DNA from: Chryseosolibacter sp964563295
GTDB lineage: Bacteria > Bacteroidota > Bacteroidia > Cytophagales > Cyclobacteriaceae
Length of the DNA stretch: 19,265 nucleotides
NCBI GenBank assembly: GCA_964563295.1
Contig: CAZLWX010000071.1
Span: 1-19,265, forward strand
Direction of reading: 5' to 3'
Part shown: positions 1-7,248 of the stretch, piece after piece
Layout of the letters: each line of letters starts with the position of its first letter
Numbering within the stretch: position 1 is the first letter of the stretch
Position numbers and translations under genes: made by a program
The notes under the pieces: generated by a model
Told to the model about the DNA's origin: nothing
What the model saw: only the letters and a program-made list of their open reading frames with translations
Database searches by the model: none

Positions 1-1
1 T

Positions 2-853
2 TTTTCAACCGACAAAAAGTATTACGCCGTCTACGCCAACATCGATGGACTAACAGAATCCAACCAGATATTCCTCAACGGTCTGGCCGTTGGCCGGGTC
101 AGCAACACGCAAATTCAGCAAAGCAGGAATCGCGTAATCGTCGAGTTGTCTATTGACTCAGAAATAATCCTGAACAAGAACTCGGTGGCCGTGCTAAACG
201 GCGAATTATTGGGCGGACGATTTATTCAGCTTATTCCCGGAAGGAGTACCGAGCTGCTTAAGCCTCGCGACACCATCAGGACCGACGTTGCGAAAGGCCT
301 CACCGAACTGATTGCGGAAAACGCCCAGCCGGTCGCTGCCAACCTCCAAACCACGTTGACCAAATTGAACACCATCCTCGACACGCTGGGCACCACGGCC
401 TCACTCATGAACAAAGCGTTGGTCAACTTCCAGTCGACTCCTGATAAGTTGAACAGGACCATCACCTCGGTTCATGAAAACCTCGATACCCTTGCGGCGT
501 CTCTGAAAACTGTCGCAGCAAAGCTCAATACTACCCTCAACAACCTGCAACCAACCTTGCAAAATTTCAAGGTGGTATCCGATTCCTTGAAGCAGATGGA
601 GTTGAACGGAACGTTAAAGAAAGCTGAAGTGGCTGTAACCAACCTGAATAAGACCCTGGAAAAATTGAATAAGGGCGACAACACCGCCAGCAAACTGCTG
701 ACGGAAGATTCCCTCTACGTCAACCTCAACAACCTTATTCAAAACCTCGATTCGTTGGCTAACCACTTTAATGAAAATCCGCGGCATTTTATGGCGCCGC
801 TGGGAAAGAGCAGCAAGAAAATCAAGCGCGAACTTGAAAAGTCGAAAGACTAA
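2..853 (+). CDS. MlaD/MCE family protein, 5' end cut off by window
   Basis: The frame is open from the window edge to TAA at 851-853 (about 283 residues), so the TTG at 146 is not the true start; the N-terminal part, normally one membrane anchor of about 40-50 residues, lies outside. The visible part begins inside the MCE domain (YYAVYANIDGLTESNQIFLNG, then LLGGRFIQLIPG), continues with a long helical region rich in regularly spaced Leu, Asn and Thr (coiled coil, roughly nucleotides 330-700), and ends with a TASKLLTEDSLYVNLNNLI segment and a basic tail. MCE proteins of this kind are the periplasmic substrate-binding part of ABC-type lipid transporters that move phospholipids between the two membranes; the ATPase and permease are expected upstream, outside the window. 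The next gene begins 20 bp later and may be co-transcribed. Family assignment is firm; the transported lipid is not known from sequence. Confidence 0.9.
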   Translation, partial: FSTDKKYYAVYANIDGLTESNQIFLNGLAVGRVSNTQIQQSRNRVIVELSIDSEIILNKNSVAVLNGELLGGRFIQLIPGRSTELLKPRDTIRTDVAKGLTELIAENAQPVAANLQTTLTKLNTILDTLGTTASLMNKALVNFQSTPDKLNRTITSVHENLDTLAASLKTVAAKLNTTLNNLQPTLQNFKVVSDSLKQMELNGTLKKAEVAVTNLNKTLEKLNKGDNTASKLLTEDSLYVNLNNLIQNLDSLANHFNENPRHFMAPLGKSSKKIKRELEKSKD

Positions 854-873
854 CGCAGAGCCGGTATCCTGCC

Positions 874-2508
874 ATGGCAAAGACAGACTTGGAATTCAAC
901 AAAAACGAGGATCAGTTCAAGCAGCTCATCGCCGCATTGCGTGAGAAGGAAAAAAAGGTCCGGCTCGGTGGCGGTGAAAAAAAAATCAGTGAACAGCACC
1001 AAAAGGGAAAGCTGACAGCACGCGAACGCATCCACTACCTCCTCGATGACAAATCCGAGTTTCTGGAGATCGGCCAGTTTGCTGGCGACGGCATGTACGC
1101 CGATGTTGGAGGCTGCCCTTCCGGCGGCGTGGTCACTGGAATCGGACGTGTATCCGGCTGGTTGTGTATGATCGTCGCGAATGATGCGACCGTCAAGGCG
1201 GGAGCATGGTTTCCGATCACTGCGAAAAAAAATCTAAGAGCCCAGGAAATTGCGATGGAGAACATGCTTCCCGTAATTTACCTCGTCGACAGTGCGGGGG
1301 TGTTTCTTCCCATGCAAGACGAGATTTTTCCCGACAAGGAACATTTCGGCCGTCAATTCCGCAACAACGCGAAGATGTCGTCGATGGGAATCATACAGAT
1401 TGCAGCGATCATGGGAAGCTGCGTCGCGGGCGGAGCGTACCTTCCGATCATGTCGGACGAAGCCATGATCGTCGACAAGACAGGATCGATCTTCCTGGCA
1501 GGCTCTTACCTGGTCAAGGCGGCGATCGGAGAAGATATCGACAACGAAACCCTGGGTGGCGCTTCCACCCATTGCGAGATCTCCGGTGTCACGGACAATA
1601 AATTTGGTTCCGACCAGGAGTGTCTCGATTATATCAAATCGCTCTTCAGGAAATTCGGTTCGCGCGACCTCGCTGGATTTGACCGAGCGAAGCCGGCACC
1701 GCCTGCGCTGAAAATGGATGAAGTGTATGGCCTCTTCCCCTCCGACCGCGTGAAGCCCTACGATACTCTCGAGATCATCAAACGCCTGGTGGACAACTCA
1801 GAGATCGACGAATACAAAGCGCTTTATGGTAAGACTTTGATCTGTTGCACAGCCCGCATCGACGGCTGGGCAGTAGGCATCGTCGCTAACCAGCGCAAAG
1901 TCGTGAAAACGAAGAAGGGCGAGATGCAGATGGGCGGTGTAATTTACTCCGACTCCGCCGACAAGGCAGCGCGGTTTATCATGAACTGCAATCAGCGCAG
2001 AATTCCTTTATTGTTTATCCAGGATGTAAGCGGATTCATGGTAGGAAGTAAGGCTGAGCACGGTGGGATCATCAAGGATGGAGCTAAAATGGTCAATGCC
2101 ATGGCCAATTCGACGGTGCCCAAGTTCACACTTATCATTGGAAACTCCTATGGCGCTGGAAATTACGCTATGTGCGGCAAAGCATATGATCCCCGTTTTA
2201 TCTACGCGTGGCCAACCGCCCAGATTGCAGTCATGAGTGGAACATCAGCGGCAAAGACTTTGTTGCAGATCCGGATAAATTCACTCAAGGCGCAGGGACA
2301 GCAAATCACGAAAGAGGCAGAGGTGCGGTTGCTCAGCGAGATCATCGAGAGCTATAACGAAAAGTTGAGCCCGTATTACGCCGCTTCACGCCTCTGGGTC
2401 GATGATGTTATCGATCCCATGGAGACGCGAAAGATACTTTCGATGAGTATTGAGGCATCAAATCACGCTCCCATAGGAAAATTTAACGTCGGCGTAATCC
2501 AAACCTGA
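874..2508 (+). CDS. acyl-CoA carboxylase beta subunit, methylcrotonyl-CoA carboxylase-like
   Basis: 544 residues, the usual length for the carboxyltransferase (beta) subunit of biotin-dependent acyl-CoA carboxylases, which moves CO2 from biotin to an acyl-CoA in the cytoplasm. The N-terminal half has the acyl-CoA site with the oxyanion-hole run GSCVAGGAYLPIMSDEA; the C-terminal half has the biotin-side GNSYGAGNYAMCGKAYDPRF and YAWPTAQIAVMSG. The AMCGKAY-type motif and the VFLPMQDEIFPDKEHFGR stretch resemble methylcrotonyl-CoA or geranyl-CoA carboxylases more than propionyl-CoA carboxylase, which suggests leucine/isovalerate degradation; that substrate is an inference. No alpha subunit (biotin carboxylase/BCCP) is in the window. 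ATG at 874 is the first start after the MCE stop and has no clear Shine-Dalgarno site. Confidence 0.9.
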   Translation: MAKTDLEFNKNEDQFKQLIAALREKEKKVRLGGGEKKISEQHQKGKLTARERIHYLLDDKSEFLEIGQFAGDGMYADVGGCPSGGVVTGIGRVSGWLCMIVANDATVKAGAWFPITAKKNLRAQEIAMENMLPVIYLVDSAGVFLPMQDEIFPDKEHFGRQFRNNAKMSSMGIIQIAAIMGSCVAGGAYLPIMSDEAMIVDKTGSIFLAGSYLVKAAIGEDIDNETLGGASTHCEISGVTDNKFGSDQECLDYIKSLFRKFGSRDLAGFDRAKPAPPALKMDEVYGLFPSDRVKPYDTLEIIKRLVDNSEIDEYKALYGKTLICCTARIDGWAVGIVANQRKVVKTKKGEMQMGGVIYSDSADKAARFIMNCNQRRIPLLFIQDVSGFMVGSKAEHGGIIKDGAKMVNAMANSTVPKFTLIIGNSYGAGNYAMCGKAYDPRFIYAWPTAQIAVMSGTSAAKTLLQIRINSLKAQGQQITKEAEVRLLSEIIESYNEKLSPYYAASRLWVDDVIDPMETRKILSMSIEASNHAPIGKFNVGVIQT

Positions 2509-2513
2509 CACCC

Positions 2514-2534
2514 GGCCATTAAATGGCAGAAAAT
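2514..2534 (+). terminator. weak hairpin after the carboxylase gene
   Basis: GCCATT (2515-2520) and AATGGC (2522-2527) are exact inverse complements, giving a 5-bp stem with a 3-nt loop, followed by AGAAAATTTTT. The stem is short and AT-rich, so termination would be partial at best. It lies 6 bp after the stop codon at 2508 and before the next plus-strand gene. Confidence 0.25.
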
Positions 2535-2562
2535 TTTTACCTTGAAGGCCGAACCTGCTGGA

Positions 2563-3417
2563 ATGGAGCAAAAAGAATTCAAGGCGCTTGTTTCGCTGCT
2601 CGATGATGATGACGAGCAAATCATCACGCACGTCCAGCAAAAAATTCTTTCCCTCGGCACAAGTGTAATTCCGTTCCTCGAACAGGAATGGGAAACCAAC
2701 TTCAACTCGCAGGTCCAGCGCAGGATCGAAGACCTGATCCATACCTTGCAGTATGAACTTCTGAAGGAACGGCTTAAGGAATGGTACGACAGCGAAGACC
2801 AGGACTTGCTCACCGGTATGTGGCTGGTGGCCACGTATCAATACCCCGACCTTGAATTGCTCAAACTCCGGCAGGACCTCGAGCAACTTTACTACGAGAC
2901 GTGGCTCGAATTCAAACCCGACTTATATCCATTTGATCAGATCAAACTGATCAACAGCGTCATGTTTAGTAAGTTGAAATTTGGAGCCAACACGAAGAAC
3001 TTTCATTCACCGGGCAACTCCATGATTAATGTTGTGCTGGAAACCCACAAGGGAAATCCGATCACGCTTTGCGTCATCTACATGTTGGTCGCTCAAAAGC
3101 TTAAACTGCCGGTATACGGCGTCAACCTTCCAAACCTTTTCGTACTCACATATAAAGATGAGCGCCACCAGCAGTTCTACATCAACGCATTCAACAAAGG
3201 GTTGATCTTTTCGCGTCAGGATATCGAGAATTATATTGGCGAGTTGCACTTGACACCGCAGACTACATTTTTTGAACCGTGTTCGAGCCTGGAGATTATC
3301 CGGCGCGTACTCCGAAACCTGATTATGTCATTCGATAAAATGGGTGAACACGAGAAGGCGGAAGAGGTGAAAGAATTGCTGCTGATCATCGCTGATGGTG
3401 GGGACTTGGGGGTGTAG
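2563..3417 (+). CDS. SirB1 family / transglutaminase-like domain protein
   Basis: Read from ATG at 2563 (284 residues, starting MEQKEFKALVSLL); an in-frame TTG at 2542 would add seven residues but is the less likely start. The N-terminal 70 residues are acidic and helical (LLDDDDEQIITHV), the middle is helical, and the C-terminal half matches the transglutaminase-like SirB1 core: INSVMFSKLKFGANTKNFH, then GNPITLCVIYMLVAQKLKLP, then VYGVNLPNLFVLTYKD. A Cys is present in ITLCV, but the position where relatives usually have PGHF reads PNLF, so the usual histidine is missing and peptidase or transglutaminase activity is doubtful. The function of this family is not settled. The gene follows the carboxylase by 54 bp and ends at a repeat-filled convergent gap. 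Confidence 0.75.
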   Translation: MEQKEFKALVSLLDDDDEQIITHVQQKILSLGTSVIPFLEQEWETNFNSQVQRRIEDLIHTLQYELLKERLKEWYDSEDQDLLTGMWLVATYQYPDLELLKLRQDLEQLYYETWLEFKPDLYPFDQIKLINSVMFSKLKFGANTKNFHSPGNSMINVVLETHKGNPITLCVIYMLVAQKLKLPVYGVNLPNLFVLTYKDERHQQFYINAFNKGLIFSRQDIENYIGELHLTPQTTFFEPCSSLEIIRRVLRNLIMSFDKMGEHEKAEEVKELLLIIADGGDLGV

Positions 3418-3655
3418 TTCCTGGTTCCAGCGTTAGATTCAGTTTCAGAATGGGTGAAGTCCAGGTCGCCAGTCACCAGTCTCCGATCCATTTGGGTATC
3501 GACCGGATGGTCCCGATGGCTATCGGGAGTCGACCGTGGACTGTGGACCTTCCAACAAGCCAGCCATTCACTCGCAGCGCCCGGCCACTCCCAACAGCAC
3601 GCACCTAAGAGCCAAAAGCCAATGGCTAAACGCCAACTTCAACACTCGAACACGT
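3418..3655. repeat. convergent intergenic gap with several heptad repeat families
   Basis: No gene is visible here. In order: three tandem heptads GTCGCCA-GTCACCA-GTCTCCG (3465-3485); a perfect hairpin TCCCGAT/ATCGGGA (3511-3528); two heptads CCGTGGA-CTGTGGA (3534-3547); a core beginning CCATTCACTCGCAGC (3563-3577) and running degenerately to about 3605, which matches the core of the 13.6-13.9 kb array; five heptads of form YAANNGC/C (3606-3640: TAAGAGC, CAAAAGC, CAATGGC, TAAACGC, CAACTTC); and two octamer-like units TTCAACAC-TCGAACAC (3638-3653). The 3' end of the MocR gene lies in the last of these. Confidence 0.75.
3511..3528. terminator. 7-bp perfect hairpin, possible bidirectional terminator
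   Basis: TCCCGAT and ATCGGGA are perfect inverse complements separated by GGCT. The hairpin lies between two convergent genes (stops at 3417 and 3656), where a terminator would be expected, but it has no T-tract on either side. It may instead be a member of a dispersed palindrome family. Confidence 0.4.
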
Positions 3656-5095
3656 TCAACGAAGTTCACGGACCAGTTTGCCTAACGTTTCCAGTCCCTC
3701 CTCTATTCTGCTGCTCCAGGGCGTGCCATAGCTGATACGGAAACAGTTTTCGAATTTCCCCTGCGATGAAAAGATCTGTCCGGGAGCAATTCCGATATGC
3801 TGTCGCAGTGCACGCTTGTGTAACTTATAGGTGTTGACCTTCCGGTTCATCTCGATCCAAAACACGAAACCACCCTGGGGTCGCGTGATTCGGATATCAT
3901 CGGGAAAAAACTCCGATACGGCCTTGAGGTACCGCAGCGACTGCGTATGAAGCGCCTTTCGCAGGTGCCGTAAGTGGAGCTCGAATCGGCCATGGCTTAG
4001 GAAGCTTGCCACCGCGGCCTGCGCAAGCGTATTCGTAGACACGGTATGCATGCGCTTGAGCGCGAGAATTTTTTCCTTGAACCTGCCTGGAATCACCCAA
4101 CCGATCCGGTAGCCCGGCGCCAGCGATTTCGAGAATGATGAAACGTACAGCACCAGTCCCTCCTGATCGAATGTCTTGCAGGTCTTTGGGCGGTTCTTGC
4201 CGAAATACAATTCACCGTAGATATCATCTTCGATCAGTGGAATATCTTTTTTCGCCAACATGGCCACAAGGCGTTGCTTGTTCTCGTCCGGCATGCAGCT
4301 ACCCAGGGGGTTATTGAAATTATTGACGAACAGGCACGCCTTGATGTCGAATTTGGGGATAGCTTCTTCGAGGTAGTCGAGGTCGGCACCCGTCACAGGA
4401 TCAGTGGGAATCTCGACAACCTTCAGACCATGGCTTTCCATCACCTGGAAGATTGCGAAATATGTCGGACTCTCAATCGCGATGGCGTCACCGGGGTTGG
4501 TGATCGCCTTTACGCAGAGAGAGAGCGCTTCGACCGCTCCTGCCGTGACAATGACATCGGATTCGCCGGGGGTCCCACCCCAGTTAAACGCCTGTCTGGC
4601 AATCTGCTTCCGAAGACTAACATTTCCCTGGATGTGCTCATAGTTGAGGCAACTGTGCCGTGATTCCCGCACGGCATGCATGATGGCCTTACTCAGCCTC
4701 GCCGCCGGAAGCAATTCGACCGCGGGCGCGCCCATCGAAAAGTTCAGGAGCTTGTCGTTATTGAGGTCGACATAGACGCTGTTGATCATTTCGTCGACGC
4801 TGACAGGCAGAGCATCTTCCGGCGGATCACACGTCGTGGGCAAGTCCAGGATCCGGACCGGTGAGAACTTGACATAATACCCGGATTGCGGACGCGCTTC
4901 GATCAGTCCCTTACTTTCCAGCAGGTAGTATGCCTGAAATGCCGTGCTGATACTGATGCCCTGCTCCTTACTTAACGCCCGCACCGACAACAATTTATCG
5001 CCGACGTTTAAAACGCCTTTTTCAATAAGCGCCTCAATGCGATCGGCTACCTCCGCATACTTGTGATCTGTCTTAACTTCGGCGATCCAGCTCAT
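3656..5095 (-). CDS. MocR-type (GntR/aminotransferase fusion) transcriptional regulator
   Basis: 479 residues, the standard length for MocR/PdxR-type regulators. The N-terminal 75 residues form a GntR winged helix (YAEVADRIEALIEKGVLNVG, then LSVRALSKEQGISISTAFQAY and GLIEARPQSGYYV). After a linker comes a fold-type I aminotransferase domain to the C-terminus, with the Schiff-base lysine in SSFSKSLAPGYRIGW (Lys323), the aspartate region IEDDIYGELYF, and NNFNNPLGS. Family members bind PLP and act as transcription regulators, often of a divergently transcribed neighbour; which ligand this one senses cannot be read from sequence. It faces an EamA/GNAT/GNAT/OsmC/DinB operon across a 208-bp gap with candidate operators, so that operon is the best guess for its target. 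The TGA stop at 3656-3658 lies at the edge of a repeat region. Confidence 0.88.
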   Translation of the reverse strand: MSWIAEVKTDHKYAEVADRIEALIEKGVLNVGDKLLSVRALSKEQGISISTAFQAYYLLESKGLIEARPQSGYYVKFSPVRILDLPTTCDPPEDALPVSVDEMINSVYVDLNNDKLLNFSMGAPAVELLPAARLSKAIMHAVRESRHSCLNYEHIQGNVSLRKQIARQAFNWGGTPGESDVIVTAGAVEALSLCVKAITNPGDAIAIESPTYFAIFQVMESHGLKVVEIPTDPVTGADLDYLEEAIPKFDIKACLFVNNFNNPLGSCMPDENKQRLVAMLAKKDIPLIEDDIYGELYFGKNRPKTCKTFDQEGLVLYVSSFSKSLAPGYRIGWVIPGRFKEKILALKRMHTVSTNTLAQAAVASFLSHGRFELHLRHLRKALHTQSLRYLKAVSEFFPDDIRITRPQGGFVFWIEMNRKVNTYKLHKRALRQHIGIAPGQIFSSQGKFENCFRISYGTPWSSRIEEGLETLGKLVRELR

Positions 5096-5303
5096 TTTCG
5101 TTGATAATCAAACTGATACCTACAATATTACGAATATAACAACTGTTTGGTATATAAAAAATGACTGAAAATTTAGCTAAAAAACACGCTTAATAGCTTC
5201 TAGCGGCAGCATATGCACAATTCTGATATGGTCAAATAAAATAAAACTGAAACTGTTTTATTTCCGTACAAAACAGAGATTTGTGACACATTTACCCTGC
5301 TGC
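5096..5303. promoter_or_regulatory. divergent promoter region with candidate MocR operators
   Basis: This AT-rich 208-bp gap lies between the divergent MocR and EamA genes. It holds a perfect 9-bp inverted repeat AAATAAAAC (5239-5247) / GTTTTATTT (5255-5263) with a 7-bp spacer. The word AACTGTTT occurs at 5141-5148 and again at 5251-5258, and AAACTG is repeated in tandem next to the second copy. MocR proteins commonly bind repeated or inverted short sites in such gaps, so these are operator candidates; no convincing TAnnTTTG promoter was identified. A GTG at 5283 is in frame with the EamA gene, but the ATG at 5304 is preferred. Confidence 0.5.
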
Positions 5304-6221
5304 ATGAATCAACGAAACAACCTGTTAGCCTATCTGGCCCTGGCAGCGGTTTGCCTTATTTGGGGCACAACCTATCTCGCCTTGCGGATTGCGGTACTGC
5401 ACTTCCCTCCTTTTTTGTTTACGGCGCTGCGTCAGACAATCGCGGGGTTGTTATTCCTGGGCGCTCTGTTCCAGTGGGGTCAGGCGAAAATTCCCTCCCG
5501 CGACCACATCTTTCGCCAGGCCATCGCCGGCTTCTTCATGCTCACCATTGGTAACGGTTTTGTCGCGTGGGGCGAGATGTACATCCCCAGCGGCGTGGCC
5601 GCGATCATCTGTTCGCTGATGCCGGTTGTTGTTATTCTGATGAATATCGCTATCAGCCGCGACGAACGGCCCAACTTGCCGATCGCATTCGGTGTTGCGC
5701 TCGGGTTGATCGGCATCATCATGATTTTCGGTGAGCACATTTCGGACTTTTCCCGCCTCGAATACAGTGTGGGCATTGCCATCATCTTTGTGGCCGTGCT
5801 CGGCTGGGCCGGCGGAAGCCTTTGGACAAAGAAAAAGAATACAGACACCAATCCCTTTGTGAATGCCGGCCTGCAAATGTTGTTCGGAGGTCTGTGGTGC
5901 TTTCCGCTAAGTTTTCTCTTCGACGACCTTAGCCAGGTGACCTGGAGCGCCGAGGCAGGGTGGTCATTGCTGTACCTGATACTCTTCGGTTCAATCGTGG
6001 CCTACGCGTCGTATTCCTACGCCCTGCGCAAACTACCGATGACGATCGTTTCTCTCTATGCCTACGTCAATCCACTTGTAGCGGTCGTACTGGGTTGGCT
6101 CGTGCTCGATGAAAGACTTAACCTCCGGATTATCGCGGCCTTTTTGGTCACCGTTGCCGGTATTTATATCGTGAATCGCGGCTATCAACTCAGAAAGGAA
6201 TGGAAAGCTCAATTCAGGTAA
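5304..6221 (+). CDS. EamA family (drug/metabolite transporter superfamily) exporter
   Basis: 305 residues from ATG at 5304 (an upstream in-frame GTG at 5283 would add THLPCC-type residues that do not look like a membrane-protein start). The protein has about ten hydrophobic segments arranged as two EamA repeats: the first includes LIWGTTYLALRIAVLHFPPF and ALRQTIAGLLFLGAL, the second begins near GIAIIFVAVLGWAGGSLW and ends with YAYVNPLVAVVLGWLVLDERLN and a basic tail. The DER motif near the last loop is typical. Relatives export amino acids, nucleosides or small metabolites across the inner membrane; the substrate is unknown here. It is the first gene of a five-gene operon opposite a MocR regulator, and its last 22 bases overlap the next gene. 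Confidence 0.9.
   Translation: MNQRNNLLAYLALAAVCLIWGTTYLALRIAVLHFPPFLFTALRQTIAGLLFLGALFQWGQAKIPSRDHIFRQAIAGFFMLTIGNGFVAWGEMYIPSGVAAIICSLMPVVVILMNIAISRDERPNLPIAFGVALGLIGIIMIFGEHISDFSRLEYSVGIAIIFVAVLGWAGGSLWTKKKNTDTNPFVNAGLQMLFGGLWCFPLSFLFDDLSQVTWSAEAGWSLLYLILFGSIVAYASYSYALRKLPMTIVSLYAYVNPLVAVVLGWLVLDERLNLRIIAAFLVTVAGIYIVNRGYQLRKEWKAQFR
6192..6199 (+). promoter_or_regulatory. AGAAAGGA ribosome binding site of first GNAT gene
   Basis: AGAAAGGA ends directly before the ATG at 6200, inside the end of the EamA gene. Purine-rich leaders are rare in this window, and this one, although very close, supports ATG 6200 and translational coupling. Confidence 0.35.
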
Positions 6222-6706
6222 CCTCAACGGAAGGGAAGAGAAAATTATCCATCGTGACGTTCCGCGATGAACATCAACCGTGGTTTGAAAAATTCAATCG
6301 CGACTGGATCGAAAAGCATTTCTACATGGAGCCCGTCGATGTCGAGGTGCTTCAGAATCCACGCCGGGCAATTATCCAGCCGGGAGGCACAATCCTCATG
6401 GCACTCGTCGACAAGGAATTGGCGGGAACGGTAGCCTTGAAGCTTGTCTCTCCGGGCATATTCGAATTCACCAAAATGGCTGTTGATGAAAAATTCAGAG
6501 GCGGGAAGATCGGGTTAATGCTGGCACGGGCCGCTGTTATGGAGGCGAGGAGGCTCGGCGCTCACAAGGTCATCCTTTACTCCAACACGATACTGGTCCC
6601 GGCTATTGCGCTGTACCGAAAAATTGGCTTCCGGCAGGTCCCGTTGGACGGCCTCTATAAGCGAAGCGATATTAAAATGGAGCTTGAATTGAACGACAGC
6701 CAATAG
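6200..6706 (+). CDS. GNAT family N-acetyltransferase
   Basis: 168 residues with the GNAT fold. Motif A is visible as FTKMAVDEKFRGGKIGLML (the acetyl-CoA pyrophosphate loop R100-GGKIG), followed by VILYSNTILVPAIALYRKIGFRQVPL (motif B, residues 125-149), where the conserved N129 and Y139 sit. The acceptor is unknown; the 60-residue N-terminal part (FRDEHQPWFEKFNRDWIEKHF) is the kind found in small-molecule acetyltransferases of this subgroup. It overlaps the EamA gene by 22 bp and is followed 17 bp later by a second GNAT gene, so transporter and acetyltransferases are very likely made together. Confidence 0.88.
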   Translation: MESSIQVTSTEGKRKLSIVTFRDEHQPWFEKFNRDWIEKHFYMEPVDVEVLQNPRRAIIQPGGTILMALVDKELAGTVALKLVSPGIFEFTKMAVDEKFRGGKIGLMLARAAVMEARRLGAHKVILYSNTILVPAIALYRKIGFRQVPLDGLYKRSDIKMELELNDSQ

Positions 6707-6723
6707 TTGACGAACTTCCCGCA

Positions 6724-7248
6724 ATGAAGACACCGGTGACGATCAGGAGTTGTTCATTGCGCGACGCCGAGACACTTGTCGGCATTGGGATCAGAACGTT
6801 TCGCGACACGTTCGAAGAGATGAACAGTAGGGAAAACATGATCCTCTACCTGAACAAGACGTTCACGCTGGACAAGATCAAATCAGAGATTGAGGAAAAG
6901 GGTTCGGTGTTTTTCATCGCGGAACAATATAACCGGACGGCAGGATATGCCCGGGTAAGAACACTGAATCGACCAGCAGGACTATCGGCCAATTCACCAA
7001 TGGAAATCGAAAGGCTTTACGTTGACACCGATTTTCAGGGCAAGCGAATCGGATACTTGCTGATGAAAACGTGCATGCATTATGCCGAGGAGCAAGGACA
7101 CGATGTAGTATGGCTCGGCGTCTGGGAGCACAACCTGAAAGCTCAGGAATTTTATAAACAATGGGGCTTTGAGAAATTCGGCGACCATGTGTTTATGTTA
7201 GGCAACGATAAGCAGACTGACTGGCTTCTTAAAAAAAGATTACAGTAA
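6724..7248 (+). CDS. GNAT family N-acetyltransferase, PaiA-like
   Basis: 174 residues. The N-terminus ITIR-like VTIRSCSLRDAETLVGIG and FRDTFEEMNSRENMILYL, motif A IERLYVDTDFQGKRIGYLL (Q105-GKRIG) and VVWLGVWEHNLKAQEFYKQW (residues 128-147) match GNAT proteins of the PaiA/spermidine acetyltransferase-like group. In that group the substrates are polyamines or other small amines; here this is an inference. The stop codon TAA shares its last A with the ATG of the next gene (TAATG at 7246-7250), a sign of translational coupling with the OsmC gene. It is not a recent duplicate of the preceding GNAT gene, as the two share only the fold motifs. Confidence 0.87.
   Translation: MKTPVTIRSCSLRDAETLVGIGIRTFRDTFEEMNSRENMILYLNKTFTLDKIKSEIEEKGSVFFIAEQYNRTAGYARVRTLNRPAGLSANSPMEIERLYVDTDFQGKRIGYLLMKTCMHYAEEQGHDVVWLGVWEHNLKAQEFYKQWGFEKFGDHVFMLGNDKQTDWLLKKRLQ

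Noticed and set aside
1206..1601. A 131-codon plus-strand frame inside the carboxylase gene, and similar antisense frames in other genes.
   Set aside because: These are shadows of strongly supported genes; their composition is Arg/Gly/His-rich and shows no domain.
3454..3735. Plus-strand open frame of 93 codons across the convergent gap and the end of the MocR gene.
   Set aside because: It runs through heptad repeats and then antisense to a well-supported gene, with no recognisable protein features.
6200..7248. Tandem duplication of the two GNAT genes.
   Set aside because: The two proteins share only the general GNAT motifs and differ in N-terminal parts and substrate-side segments, so they are not recent copies.
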